Assembly: GCF_902499175.1 (NCBI RefSeq)
Contig: NZ_CABVQC010000030.1
Coordinates: 1-64,000, forward strand
Origin: Burkholderia aenigmatica
GTDB taxonomy: Bacteria; Pseudomonadota; Gammaproteobacteria; Burkholderiales; Burkholderiaceae
Direction of reading: 5' to 3'
DNA length: 64,000 nucleotides
Positions 32,202 to 40,945 of this stretch are shown piece after piece (position 1 is the first letter of the stretch; every line of letters begins with the position of its first letter). The notes beneath the pieces are model-generated. The model was not told where the DNA came from, ran no database searches, and worked only from the letters and a program-made list of their open reading frames with translations. Both the position numbers and the translations under genes were made by a program.

Positions 32202-33182
32202 TCACGCGTCCGGCAGGATCACCACCTTGCCCTTCACCTGCCGGTTCGCCATCCGCGCGATCGCGTCGGCCGCACCGGCCAGCGACACGCGCTCGGTGAT
32301 CGCGGGTCGCACCTTGCCGGCCGCGAACCATTCGGCGAGGAGCCGCATGTTCGCGACGTGCTGCTTCGGGTCGCGGCGCACCGCATCGCCCCAGAACACG
32401 CCGAGAATGTCGCGCTCCTTGAGAAGCGCCAGGTTCAGCGCGATCTTCGGGATCTCGCCGGCCGCGAAGCCGACCACGAGGAACCGGCCGTGCCAGGCGG
32501 TCGCGCGCAACGCCGCCTCGCTATAGGCGCCGCCCACCGGATCGTAGACGACGTCGGCACCGCGCCCGCCGGTCAATTCGTCCACACGGCGGCGCAAGTC
32601 TTCGGTCGAATAGTCGATCGTCTCGTCGGCGCCCGCTTCACGACACAGTGCCAGCTTGTCCGCACTCGACGCCGCCGCAATCACGCGCGCGCCGAGCGCT
32701 TTCGCAATCTCGATCGCCGCGAGGCCAACGCCGCCCGCCGCGCCCAGCACGAGCAACGTCTCGCCTTCTTGCAGCCGCGCACGCTGCTGCAATGCGTGCA
32801 GCGACGTGCCGTACGCGAGCACGAGCGCCGCGCCCTGCTCGAAGGTCATGCCCGGCGGCAGTGCGGCAATCTGGTGCACGTCGGCCACGCACTGTTGGGC
32901 GAACCCGCCGTGCCCGGTGAACGCGACCACCGAATCGCCGGGCTGCCACGCAGTCACGCCCTCGCCCACCGCGTCGATCACGCCGGCAAATTCCGCGCCC
33001 GGCGAAAACGGCAGCGCCGGCTTCACCTGATACAAGCCCTGGACGATCAGCGCATCGGGGAAATTGAGCGATGCGGCCTTCACCTGAACCCGGACCTGGC
33101 CCGCGGCCGGCTCGGGAATCGCGACGTCCTCGATGCGCAAGCTGTCGATCGGGCCGAATGCGGTACACAACAGGGCTTTCAT
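32202..33182 (-). CDS. NADPH:quinone oxidoreductase, zinc-independent MDR type
   Basis: 326 residues of the medium-chain dehydrogenase/reductase superfamily. The N-terminal GroES-like domain has AASLNFPDALIVQGLYQ and PFSPGAEFAGVIDAVGEGV. The Rossmann part has LLVLGAAGGVGLAAIEIAKA and a GADVVYDPVGG motif. The zinc-binding Cys/His set is absent, as in quinone oxidoreductases. It reduces quinones or enals with NADPH. It is transcribed toward the LysR gene and lies downstream of an acyl-CoA dehydrogenase gene on the same strand, 148 bp away. Confidence 0.9.
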   Translation of the reverse strand: MKALLCTAFGPIDSLRIEDVAIPEPAAGQVRVQVKAASLNFPDALIVQGLYQVKPALPFSPGAEFAGVIDAVGEGVTAWQPGDSVVAFTGHGGFAQQCVADVHQIAALPPGMTFEQGAALVLAYGTSLHALQQRARLQEGETLLVLGAAGGVGLAAIEIAKALGARVIAAASSADKLALCREAGADETIDYSTEDLRRRVDELTGGRGADVVYDPVGGAYSEAALRATAWHGRFLVVGFAAGEIPKIALNLALLKERDILGVFWGDAVRRDPKQHVANMRLLAEWFAAGKVRPAITERVSLAGAADAIARMANRQVKGKVVILPDA

Positions 33183-33330
33183 GTTCGTCTCTCTCCTTGT
33201 GCGGCGTAGGCTGGCATCGGGTCGGCCTGCGGGGCACACCCGCACGGCCGGTTCACGACGAGTACGCGACAGCCGGTGGAATCGGCATCCGCGACCTCGT
33301 CGGCATTCCGGACTGTCGGTGAAGCAATGA

Positions 33331-35160
33331 TCAGAACCACGCGTCGCGCATCTCGAGCGTCGTCGTGTCGACACTCGCCAGCAGGTCGAGCTGCGCATCC
33401 ACTTTCGGCAATTCCCAGTTGAAGAAGTAGCGGGCGGCCGCACGCTTGCCGTCGTGGAAATCGTCGGCTTTCCCGTGCGCGGCAAGCGTCACGTCGAGCC
33501 ACAGCCACGCGACGACGAGATGGCCGAACGCTTCCAGATAGACACTCGCGTTCGCGAGCCGCGCCTGCGGATCGCCGATCGCGCTCAGCTGTCGCGTGAC
33601 ATCGCCGAGCCGTGCCCAGCGCCGCGCCAGCGCGTCGGCGTGCTCGCGCAGGCCGTCATCGAGCGTCCGCGCACGTTCGACGGTCGCGCTGATCCGCGCA
33701 TCGAGTGCGCGCAGCGACGCACCATCGTCCTGTGCGACCTTGCGGCCCAGCAGGTCGAGCGCCTGGATCCCGTGCGTGCCTTCGTGAATCGGATTGAGCC
33801 GATTGTCGCGGTAGAGCCGCTCGACCGCGTAATCGCGCGTGTAGCCATAGCCGCCGTGCACCTGGATCGCGAGGTCGTTCGCCGCGAGACACCACTGGGA
33901 CGGCCAGCTTTTCGCGATCGGCGTCAGGATGTCGAGCAGGCGCGTGGCATGGGCGCGCACGGCTGCGTCGTCGTGCGCGCGTGCTTCATCGACCAGCTTC
34001 GCGCAATACAGGATCAGCGCGAGACCGCCTTCGACATAGGCCTTCTGCGCGAGCAGCATGCGCCGCACGTCCGGATGTTCGACGATCGGCGCCTGCGGCG
34101 CGGCGGCATCCTTGCCCGTCGGCCCGAGCGGGCGCCCTTGCGGCCGGTTGCGCGCGTAGTCGAGCGCGTGCAGATAACCCGTGTAGCCGAGCGCCACCGC
34201 GCCCGCGCCGACACCGATGCGCGCTTCGTTCATCATGTGGAACATGTAAGCGAGGCCGTGGTTCGCCTGGCCGACCAGATAGCCGATCGCGCCAGCGCGC
34301 CCTTCCGGGCGGTAACGCGTGCCTTCGCCGAAATTCAGCAGGCAGTTGGTGGTGCCGCGGTAACCCATCTTGTGGTTCAGCCCGGCGAGCACCACGTCGT
34401 TGTGCTCGCCCTGCGCGGCGCCGTCGGTGCCCGGCAGGTACTTGGGCACGATGAACAGCGAGATCCCGCGCGTGCCGGGCAGCAGCCGGCCATGTTCGTC
34501 GGGAATCTTCGCGAGCACGAGGTGGACGATGTTCTCCGTCAGCTCGTGTTCGCCGCCCGAGATCCACATCTTGTTGCCCGTCAGCCGGTAGCGCGGGCCG
34601 AGCGGCGAGTCGCCTTCGAAATCCGCGCGCGTCGCGATGTCGGACAGCGACGAACCGGCTTGCGGTTCCGACAGGCACATGGTGCCGAGGTAGCGCCCTT
34701 CCAGTTCCGGGCGCGCGAACGCGTCGATCTGCGCGGGGCTGCCGTGCGCGACGAGCAGGTTCGCGTTGGCAACGGTCAGGAACGGATAGGCGGCCGTCGC
34801 GATGTTCGCGGCCTGGAAGAACAGGAACGACGCGGCTTCGACCAGCTTCGGCAAGCGCATGCCGCCGAGCGCTTCGTCATGGCCCGCGGCGATCAACCCG
34901 GCGTCCGCAAAGGCGCGCACCGCCGGTTCGACGTCCGGGATCAGCGTCACGCGCTCGCCGTCGAACTGCGGCTCCTCGCGATCGCCACGCGCCGCATGCG
35001 GCGCGAACAGGTCTTCCGCAATCCGCTCGCTGGTATCGAGCACCGCGTCGAACGTCTCGCGACTGTGCTCGGCGTAACGCGGCAGCGCGACGAGCGCTTC
35101 CGCGTCGAGCCAGTCATACAGCAGGAACGCGAGATCGCGTCGCGACATCAACAAGCTCAT
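33331..35160 (-). CDS. Acyl-CoA dehydrogenase, long form
   Basis: 609 residues, longer than classical acyl-CoA dehydrogenases (about 380) and matching the DmdC/AidB-like long group. FAD and substrate motifs include CLSEPQAGSSLSD, NKMWISGGEHELTE, FIVPKYLP, HMMNEARIGVGAGAVALGYT, and QVHGGYGYTRDYAVERLYRD with NRLNPIHEGTHGIQALDLLG. A C-terminal extension of about 110 residues is typical of the group. It oxidises acyl-CoA (some relatives 3-methylmercaptopropionyl-CoA) to enoyl-CoA with ETF as acceptor. Stands between an aldolase-family gene and a quinone oxidoreductase, all on the minus strand. Confidence 0.9.
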   Translation of the reverse strand: MSLLMSRRDLAFLLYDWLDAEALVALPRYAEHSRETFDAVLDTSERIAEDLFAPHAARGDREEPQFDGERVTLIPDVEPAVRAFADAGLIAAGHDEALGGMRLPKLVEAASFLFFQAANIATAAYPFLTVANANLLVAHGSPAQIDAFARPELEGRYLGTMCLSEPQAGSSLSDIATRADFEGDSPLGPRYRLTGNKMWISGGEHELTENIVHLVLAKIPDEHGRLLPGTRGISLFIVPKYLPGTDGAAQGEHNDVVLAGLNHKMGYRGTTNCLLNFGEGTRYRPEGRAGAIGYLVGQANHGLAYMFHMMNEARIGVGAGAVALGYTGYLHALDYARNRPQGRPLGPTGKDAAAPQAPIVEHPDVRRMLLAQKAYVEGGLALILYCAKLVDEARAHDDAAVRAHATRLLDILTPIAKSWPSQWCLAANDLAIQVHGGYGYTRDYAVERLYRDNRLNPIHEGTHGIQALDLLGRKVAQDDGASLRALDARISATVERARTLDDGLREHADALARRWARLGDVTRQLSAIGDPQARLANASVYLEAFGHLVVAWLWLDVTLAAHGKADDFHDGKRAAARYFFNWELPKVDAQLDLLASVDTTTLEMRDAWF

Positions 35161-35267
35161 CGTGCTGCCTCCCGGGGCCGGCTTCGTCAGCCGAATGAAG
35201 GGTTCCGTGACTGCAAGGGCTGGCAGGAATTTAGCACGGTCGTTCTAAAACGACAACGACGGATGCG

Positions 35268-36035
35268 CTAGTCTGCGTAACCGGGATTGCGTCGATCGAG
35301 CCGGCGCAGCAAGCCGGGCCAGACGAGCGCCCCGGCGCCCATCCCGCGCGTCACTGCGGCGATCTGCTGCTTGATGCCGTCGAGAATCGGCTGCCCGATC
35401 GGCAACAACGCCGAGCCGCCGGCCTGCGCGCGGACCTGGATCATGCAGGCCGCTTCGAAGAAGTACATCGCGACGAACGCGTCTGCCGGCGTCGCGCCGA
35501 CGGTCAGCAGGCCGTGATTGCGCAGCATCAGGTTCGTGTTGGCGCCGAGATCGCGCACGAGGCGCGCTTTCTCGCCCTCGTTGAGCGCAATGCCCTCGTA
35601 GTCGTGATAGCCGAGCGATGCCAGCACGCCGAGCGACTGCTGCGACAGCGGCAGCAGCCCCGCTTCCTGCGCCGACACCGCGACGCCGTTGATCGAATGC
35701 GTATGCATCACGCACAGCGCGTCGTCGCGGGCCGCGTGCACCGCGCTGTGAATGGTGAAACCGGCCGGGTTGATCTGGTAAGGTGATTCGGACACCTTGC
35801 GGCCGTCGAGATCCACCTTCACCAGCGACGATGCGGTGATCTCGTCGAACATCATCCCGTACGGGTTGATCAGGAAATGATGCTCCGGGCCGGGCACGCG
35901 CGCGGAAATATGGGTGAACACGAGATCGTCCCAGCCGAACAGCGCGGTGAGGCGGTAAGCGGCCGCCAGGTTGACTCGCGCGTCCCATTCGGTGGGGGAA
36001 ACTGCCTGCTTCACGCTGACATCGGATGAGGCCAC
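35268..36035 (-). CDS. Class II aldolase/adducin-family protein
   Basis: 255 residues. The zinc-binding His pairs of the class II aldolase/adducin fold are seen in VMHTHSINGVAVSA (two His) and MLRNHGLLTVGA. FTHISARVPGPEHHFLINPYG carries the N-terminal signature. Members are sugar-phosphate aldolases, epimerases or decarboxylases; many, like this one with its adducin-like C-terminus, have no known substrate. It follows the molybdenum oxidoreductase genes by 68 bp on the same strand and may be in their operon. Confidence 0.88.
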   Translation of the reverse strand: MASSDVSVKQAVSPTEWDARVNLAAAYRLTALFGWDDLVFTHISARVPGPEHHFLINPYGMMFDEITASSLVKVDLDGRKVSESPYQINPAGFTIHSAVHAARDDALCVMHTHSINGVAVSAQEAGLLPLSQQSLGVLASLGYHDYEGIALNEGEKARLVRDLGANTNLMLRNHGLLTVGATPADAFVAMYFFEAACMIQVRAQAGGSALLPIGQPILDGIKQQIAAVTRGMGAGALVWPGLLRRLDRRNPGYAD

Positions 36036-36103
36036 GTCGACACTCCTCGTTCAAGGATGGATGCGTACCGGGCCGCACGATGCGGCCCGGCCTGGGGATT
36101 GTG

Positions 36104-38428
36104 TCACCCTGCCCGGGGCTTCGCGAGCTGATCGGCAACCGGCAGGCTGCGGATGCGCGTGCCGGTCGCCGCGAAAATCGCATTGGTCAGCGCCGGCGCG
36201 ACGGGCGGCAGGCCCGGCTCGCCCACGCCGCCCAGCGGCGTCGCAAAATCGTCCGGCGCGACGAGATGCACGCGGATTTCGCGCGGCGCTTCGTTCATTC
36301 TCAGTACCTGGAAGCCGTTGAAGTTGCTCTGCTCCGGATGGCCGTCCTTGAACGTGATCTCGCCGTGCAACGCGATGCCGAGCCCCATCACCACCGCGCC
36401 CTCGAGCTGCGAGCGTACACGCTCCGGATTGACCTGCGGCCCGCAGTCGATCGCGATGTCGACCCGCGGCACCGTGATCTTGCCGTCGGCATCGACCTGC
36501 ACCTCGCACACCGCCGCCGTATACGACACGAAGCTGCGATGCGCGGCGATCCCGAGCCCGTGCCCCTTCGAAAGCTTGCGCCCCCAGCCGGCTTCGCGCG
36601 CGACCGTCTCGACCACGCGCCGCAGCCGCCCGGTATCGACCGGATACAGCGCCGGATCCTCGCCGTAGTTCACGTTCTTCACCGCGATGTGCGGCTCGAA
36701 ACGCCGCGCGGGCCCGATCAGTTCGAGCAGGAAATCCTTCGGGTCGCGGCCGGCCGCGTGCGCCAGCTCCGACACGAAGCTCTGGATGCCGAACGCATGC
36801 GGGATGTTGTAGACCGAGCGGAACCAGCCGATCCGCGTGTGCGCTTCCGCGGCCGGATTCTCGATCCGAACGTTCGGAATCGCGAACGGCAGGTCCGCAA
36901 TGCCCTGCGCGAGCTCGCCCGGCTGCTCGTGCGCGACGCCGGCCCTGAACGTCGACTGGATCGACGGCGCGACCGTGCGATGCTGCCAGGCGACCACGTT
37001 CCCCGACGCGTCGATCCCGCCGTCGAACGCTTCGAGCGACACCGCATGAAAATAGTCGTGCGCGATGTCGTCCTCGCGCGTGAACGTCAGCTTGACGGGC
37101 GCGCCGACCGCCTTCGACAGCAATGCCGCCTCCACCACGTAGTCGGGCTTCGACTTGCGGCCGAAACCGCCGCCGAGCAGCGTCACGTTGACCGTCACGC
37201 GCTCCGTCGGCAACCCGAGCGCTTTCGCGATCTCGTCGCGCGTGGTCTGCGGCGCCTGCGTGCAGGTCCACACTTCGCAGCGGCCGTCCGCCACGCGCGC
37301 GACAGCCGCGGGCGGCTCCATCGTCGCGTGCGCGAGATGGGGAATGTAGTACGTCGCACGCACGCGTTTCGCGGCGCCGGCCAGCGCCGCCGCCGCGTCG
37401 CCGTCGTTGCGGATCACGTCGCCCGGTTGCGCGGCCGCCGCTTCGAGGGTCTTGCGATACGCGGTCGAGTCGTAGGTCGCGTTGAGCCCGCGCTTCCAGT
37501 CGATCTTCAGTTGCGCGCGCGCCTGGATCGCTGTCCACGTATCGCGCGCGACGACGGCCACGCCGCCAAGGGGCTGGAAACCGGACGGCAGCGGCGTCGG
37601 CGCAAGCTGCACGACCTTGACGACACCCGGCAGCTTCTCCGCTGCCGACGCGTCGAACGACGCCACGGTGTCACCGTAGGCCGGCGGTCGCGCGACGACC
37701 GCATACAGCATCCCGTCGAGCCGCGTGTCGATGCCGTAATGCGCGCGGCCGCCGACGATGTCGCGCCCGTCGATCAGCGCCGTTTCGCCCTTGCCGATAT
37801 AGCGGAATTCGGCCGGCGCCTTCAGCACCACCGATGCCGGATCCGGCGCCGGCAGCGCCGCTGCCTTCGCCGCCAGTTCGCCGAAACCAAGCTTGCGCCC
37901 GCTCTTCGTGTCGACGACCTCGTGCACCGTCGCCTTGACCTGACGCGCATCGACGCCCCACGCAGCAGCGGCAGCCTGTTCGAGCATCGTGCGCGCGGCC
38001 GCGCCCGCGCGACGCAGCGCGGCGAAGCTCTGGCGCAGGCTGCGCGATCCGTCGGTGTTCTGGTTGCCGTAGCGCGGCTCGTCGCCGACGGCCTGTGCGA
38101 CCTTCACGCGCGCCCAATCCGCGCCCAGCTCGTCCGCCACCACGAGCGCGACGCTCGTGCGTACGCCCTGCCCCATCTCGGAGCGGATGCAGGTCACGGT
38201 GACCGTGCCATCCGGCGCGATCGCGACGAACAGGTGCGGATCGTCGCGCAACCCGTGCGGCATCCCCGCGCCGCCGTACTGCGGATTCGCGCTGACGGGC
38301 GGCTGCACCGGCACGGCCGCGCGCACGAGCGACGGCACGCCGAACGCGAGCAGCAGCCCGCCGGACGCGAAGCCGAGCAGCAGCGCACGGCGGCTTTCGT
38401 TTTGGACGGAGAGTTCGGGCGCGCTCAT
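36104..38428 (-). CDS. Molybdopterin subunit of xanthine-dehydrogenase-family oxidoreductase (IorB-like)
   Basis: 774 residues. A twin-arginine signal (ESRRALLLGFASGGLLLAFG) points to export folded into the periplasm. Molybdopterin domains show RSEMGQGVRTSVALVVADEL, LGGGFGRKSKPDYVVEAALL, SFVSYTAAVCEVQVDADG and the final active-site region GVGEPGLPPVAPALTNAIF with the catalytic Glu. The layout is that of isoquinoline 1-oxidoreductase beta and related aldehyde or N-heterocycle oxidases. It overlaps the iron-sulfur subunit gene as ATGA. A cytochrome c subunit usually accompanies this class but is not adjacent. The substrate is unknown. Confidence 0.9.
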   Translation of the reverse strand: MSAPELSVQNESRRALLLGFASGGLLLAFGVPSLVRAAVPVQPPVSANPQYGGAGMPHGLRDDPHLFVAIAPDGTVTVTCIRSEMGQGVRTSVALVVADELGADWARVKVAQAVGDEPRYGNQNTDGSRSLRQSFAALRRAGAAARTMLEQAAAAAWGVDARQVKATVHEVVDTKSGRKLGFGELAAKAAALPAPDPASVVLKAPAEFRYIGKGETALIDGRDIVGGRAHYGIDTRLDGMLYAVVARPPAYGDTVASFDASAAEKLPGVVKVVQLAPTPLPSGFQPLGGVAVVARDTWTAIQARAQLKIDWKRGLNATYDSTAYRKTLEAAAAQPGDVIRNDGDAAAALAGAAKRVRATYYIPHLAHATMEPPAAVARVADGRCEVWTCTQAPQTTRDEIAKALGLPTERVTVNVTLLGGGFGRKSKPDYVVEAALLSKAVGAPVKLTFTREDDIAHDYFHAVSLEAFDGGIDASGNVVAWQHRTVAPSIQSTFRAGVAHEQPGELAQGIADLPFAIPNVRIENPAAEAHTRIGWFRSVYNIPHAFGIQSFVSELAHAAGRDPKDFLLELIGPARRFEPHIAVKNVNYGEDPALYPVDTGRLRRVVETVAREAGWGRKLSKGHGLGIAAHRSFVSYTAAVCEVQVDADGKITVPRVDIAIDCGPQVNPERVRSQLEGAVVMGLGIALHGEITFKDGHPEQSNFNGFQVLRMNEAPREIRVHLVAPDDFATPLGGVGEPGLPPVAPALTNAIFAATGTRIRSLPVADQLAKPRAG

Positions 38429-38886
38429 GCGGCACCTCCGCGGCGCACGGCCAGACGGATCGCCGCGCGAATGCGCGTGTAGGTGCCGCAGCGGCAGATA
38501 TTGCCGGACATCGCATCGTCGATGTCGGCGTCGGTCGGATGGGGATTCGTCTTCAGCAGCGACGCGGCCTGCATGATCTGCCCGGACTGGCAGTAGCCAC
38601 ACTGCGCGACGTTCAGTTCCTGCCAGGCCTGCTGCAGCGGATGGGTCAGATCGGTCGACAGGCCCTCGATCGTCGTCACGCGCTTGCCGGCAGCGGCCGC
38701 GACGGGCGTGATGCACGACCGGATCGCGACGCCGTCGAGGTGCACGGTGCACGCACCGCACAGTGCCATGCCGCAGCCGAACTTCGTGCCGGTGTGGCCG
38801 AGGACATCGCGCAGATACCAGAGCAACGGCATGTCGCGATTGCCGTCGAAGTGCTGTTCGCTACCGTTGACGGTCAGCGTGATCAT
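38425..38886 (-). CDS. 2Fe-2S subunit of molybdenum oxidoreductase (IorA-like)
   Basis: 153 residues with two [2Fe-2S] domains. The plant-ferredoxin cluster uses Cys in KFGCGMALCGACTVHL and RSCITPV. The second, helical cluster uses Cys in AQCGYCQSGQIM and GNICRCGTYTRIR. It passes electrons from the molybdopterin subunit to an acceptor. The length is normal. Its stop overlaps the start of the large subunit gene. GGAGGT precedes the ATG. No signal peptide, as expected for a subunit carried by a Tat-exported partner. Confidence 0.93.
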   Translation of the reverse strand: MITLTVNGSEQHFDGNRDMPLLWYLRDVLGHTGTKFGCGMALCGACTVHLDGVAIRSCITPVAAAAGKRVTTIEGLSTDLTHPLQQAWQELNVAQCGYCQSGQIMQAASLLKTNPHPTDADIDDAMSGNICRCGTYTRIRAAIRLAVRRGGAA

Positions 38887-39367
38887 CGTTCACCTCCTGG
38901 TCGAGGCGCCCGCATCGCACCACGGGTGCCCGGTGGGGATTCGAACGGCGGCGGGTGCGTTCTGCTGCGCCGGCCCGGTGCCGTCGTGTAGGCTGCTCCG
39001 CCGGCAGAACCGGCAGTCAATGCGTCGTTATCGGTACGGCTGGCCGAGGATGGCTATCGGACACGCGATCCGGATTGATAGCGGACACGCACCCGCCCGG
39101 ATTCTGCCCCATGCCAACCGTCATTCAGGCAACGCAACCCTGTCGGGACTGCCAGAAACGGCGCCGCGAATCGCGGCACCTGCGTGCGATGTTCAGCTCC
39201 GGCGGCGTCTGCATCGCGCCGGGGAGCCGGAATCGTATGCGGAATGGCCCGGGCTCCAACTCTAACTGATGTGCGGCAGTTTTGCGCAGACGGTGCGTAG
39301 CAGCACTGACGTGGCGAAACGGGGAAAGGTCGAAGGGGAATCGATGACGCATGACGTGCATCATGCA

Positions 39368-39397
39368 GCCGGGACCGACTGGCACGTCGGTCCCGGC
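39368..39397. repeat. Perfect 12-bp inverted repeat
   Basis: GCCGGGACCGAC and its exact complement flank a 6-base loop (TGGCAC). No T-run follows on either strand. It may be the terminator of a lost gene. Confidence 0.55.
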
Positions 39398-39482
39398 GAG
39401 CGATGGGCGCGTGAGGTAGCCGCTCTGCCACGACGGATGTGGTGCGTGCCCAAGGGGTCGAGCACCATGCCCGGGCGGAACA

Positions 39483-39566
39483 TCCCGCGAATATGGACAC
39501 GCCCGAATTGATGTCGCCGACTACCGCGACGACGCGGTCGTCCACCAGCTTCTGCGCAACCTGCGC
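39483..39566 (-). pseudogene. Fossil fragment of a LivK-type amino-acid-binding protein
   Basis: 28 codons on the minus strand read AQVAQKLVDDRVVAVVGD followed by INSGVSIFAG. This is the characteristic N-terminal core of branched-chain amino-acid ABC receptors (AQKLVDDxVVAVVGHxNSGVSIPAS). Outside this stretch, homology is lost within a few codons on both sides and the frame has no start or family C-terminus. It is therefore the remnant of a deleted gene. The family call rests on this short but distinctive block. Confidence 0.6.
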
Positions 39567-39727
39567 TCCGGCACGCGAAAGCCGGATAGGCGCGATCGAA
39601 ACGCACCGTCTCGATCAAGTCCGGCATCATCCGTCTCGCGCCGCCGGGCCTGACGAATCATGAACGAAACACCGTCAGCTTCACATGGTGTCGAAGCCGA
39701 GCGCAGGCGCTTCATGCAACCGCACGT

Positions 39728-40945
39728 TCAGCGCGACCTCAGCGCCTGCAACCCTAGCGTGAGCGGATTGAGCGGCATCTCCGACGTCCCCATCGAAAAG
39801 CTCGTCGCCTTCGTGGGTGCCCCCGGATTACGCATCAGCGCGTGAACGATCCGCTCGCTCGCATGACCGTCGCCGTACGGATTGCTCGCATGCGCCATTT
39901 CCCCGTACGCACTCTCGCTGTCGAACAGGCGCGAGGCCTCCCACACGATCCGCTCCTGGTTGGTTCCGACGAGCCGAGCGGTACCGGCCTGGATCGCTTC
40001 CGGCCGCTCCGTCGTCTCGCGCGTGACCAGCACCGGCTTGCCCAGTGCCGGCCCTTCTTCCTGAATGCCGCCCGAATCGGTGATGATGAAATGCGCGCGC
40101 GACATCAGGAATACGAACGACAGATATTCCTGCGGCTCGATCAGGTAGATATTCGCCACATGGCCGAGCCGTGCGCGCGCCGGCTCCCGCACGTTCGGAT
40201 TCATGTGCAGCGGATAGACGAACTGCGCATCGGGATAGCGGTTCGCCAGCGTACACAGCGCATCGCAGAAATTCTGGAACGGCTCACCGAAACTTTCGCG
40301 ACGATGGCCGGTGATCAGCACCACGCGCCGCGACGGTTCGAGAAACGGAAACTGTCCCGCGACCCGCTCCGTCAGCGCCGCGGTGCAATCGAGCATGCGC
40401 TTGACCTCGTGCAGCGCGTCGATCACGGTATTGCCGGTCAGCACGACCGCCCCGCCCGGTACGCCCTCGCTGAGCAGGTTGTCGCGTGCCTGCCCGGTCG
40501 GCGCGAAATGCCACGACGACACCGCGTCGGTCACGCGGCGATTCAACTCTTCAGGCCACGGCGACCAGATGTCGCCGCTGCGCAAGCCGGCCTCCACGTG
40601 CCCGACCGGCAGATAGCGGTAGAACGCCGCAAGACTGACCGCAAGCGTGGTCGTCGTATCGCCGTGTACCAGCACGACGTCCGGACGCAATTCGTCGAAG
40701 ACGATGCCGATCGCCTGCAGAATGCCCGTCGTCACGTCGGTCAGGGTCTGACTTTGGCGCATCACGTTGAGATCGTAGTCGGGCTTGATGTCGAACAGCG
40801 TCAGCACCTGATCGAGCATTTCGCGGTGCTGCGCGGTCACGCATACCCTGGCGTCGACACCCGCTTGTGCTTTCAATGCACGCACCAGCGGCGCCATCTT
40901 GATGGCCTCCGGCCGAGTCCCGAACACAAGCAAAATCTTCTTCAT
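39728..40945 (-). CDS. wecB: UDP-N-acetylglucosamine 2-epimerase (non-hydrolysing)
   Basis: 405 residues, GT-B-fold epimerase that converts UDP-GlcNAc to UDP-ManNAc for surface polysaccharide synthesis. Family motifs seen are FGTRPEAIKMAPLV, CVTAQHREMLDQVL, VHGDTTTTLA, GHVEAGLRSGD, ITGHRRESFG, YPLHMNPNVR, ITDSGGIQEEGPALGKP and RETTERPEAI. The chain is about 28 residues longer than E. coli WecB, with a C-terminal extension after the last conserved helix that looks unrelated to the family. No wecC or glycosyltransferase genes are adjacent, unlike typical polysaccharide clusters. Confidence 0.93.
   Translation of the reverse strand: MKKILLVFGTRPEAIKMAPLVRALKAQAGVDARVCVTAQHREMLDQVLTLFDIKPDYDLNVMRQSQTLTDVTTGILQAIGIVFDELRPDVVLVHGDTTTTLAVSLAAFYRYLPVGHVEAGLRSGDIWSPWPEELNRRVTDAVSSWHFAPTGQARDNLLSEGVPGGAVVLTGNTVIDALHEVKRMLDCTAALTERVAGQFPFLEPSRRVVLITGHRRESFGEPFQNFCDALCTLANRYPDAQFVYPLHMNPNVREPARARLGHVANIYLIEPQEYLSFVFLMSRAHFIITDSGGIQEEGPALGKPVLVTRETTERPEAIQAGTARLVGTNQERIVWEASRLFDSESAYGEMAHASNPYGDGHASERIVHALMRNPGAPTKATSFSMGTSEMPLNPLTLGLQALRSR

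Larger units (their letters stand above)
38887..39727. other. Gene-poor, degraded interval
   Basis: About 840 bp with no intact gene. It must contain the promoter of the molybdenum oxidoreductase genes at its left end. Direct repeats of the core CGGACACGC occur near 39058 and 39083. A 12-bp perfect hairpin lies at 39368-39397 and a fossil of a LivK-type gene at 39483-39566. Composition and scattered frame fragments suggest decayed coding DNA. Confidence 0.5.

Noticed and set aside
39269..39511. Frame beginning MCGSFAQ, like an SRAP/YedK N-terminus
   Set aside because: The catalytic Cys2 context is MCGR(Y/F) in SRAP proteins and nothing after it matches; the frame ends after 80 codons in a decayed region.
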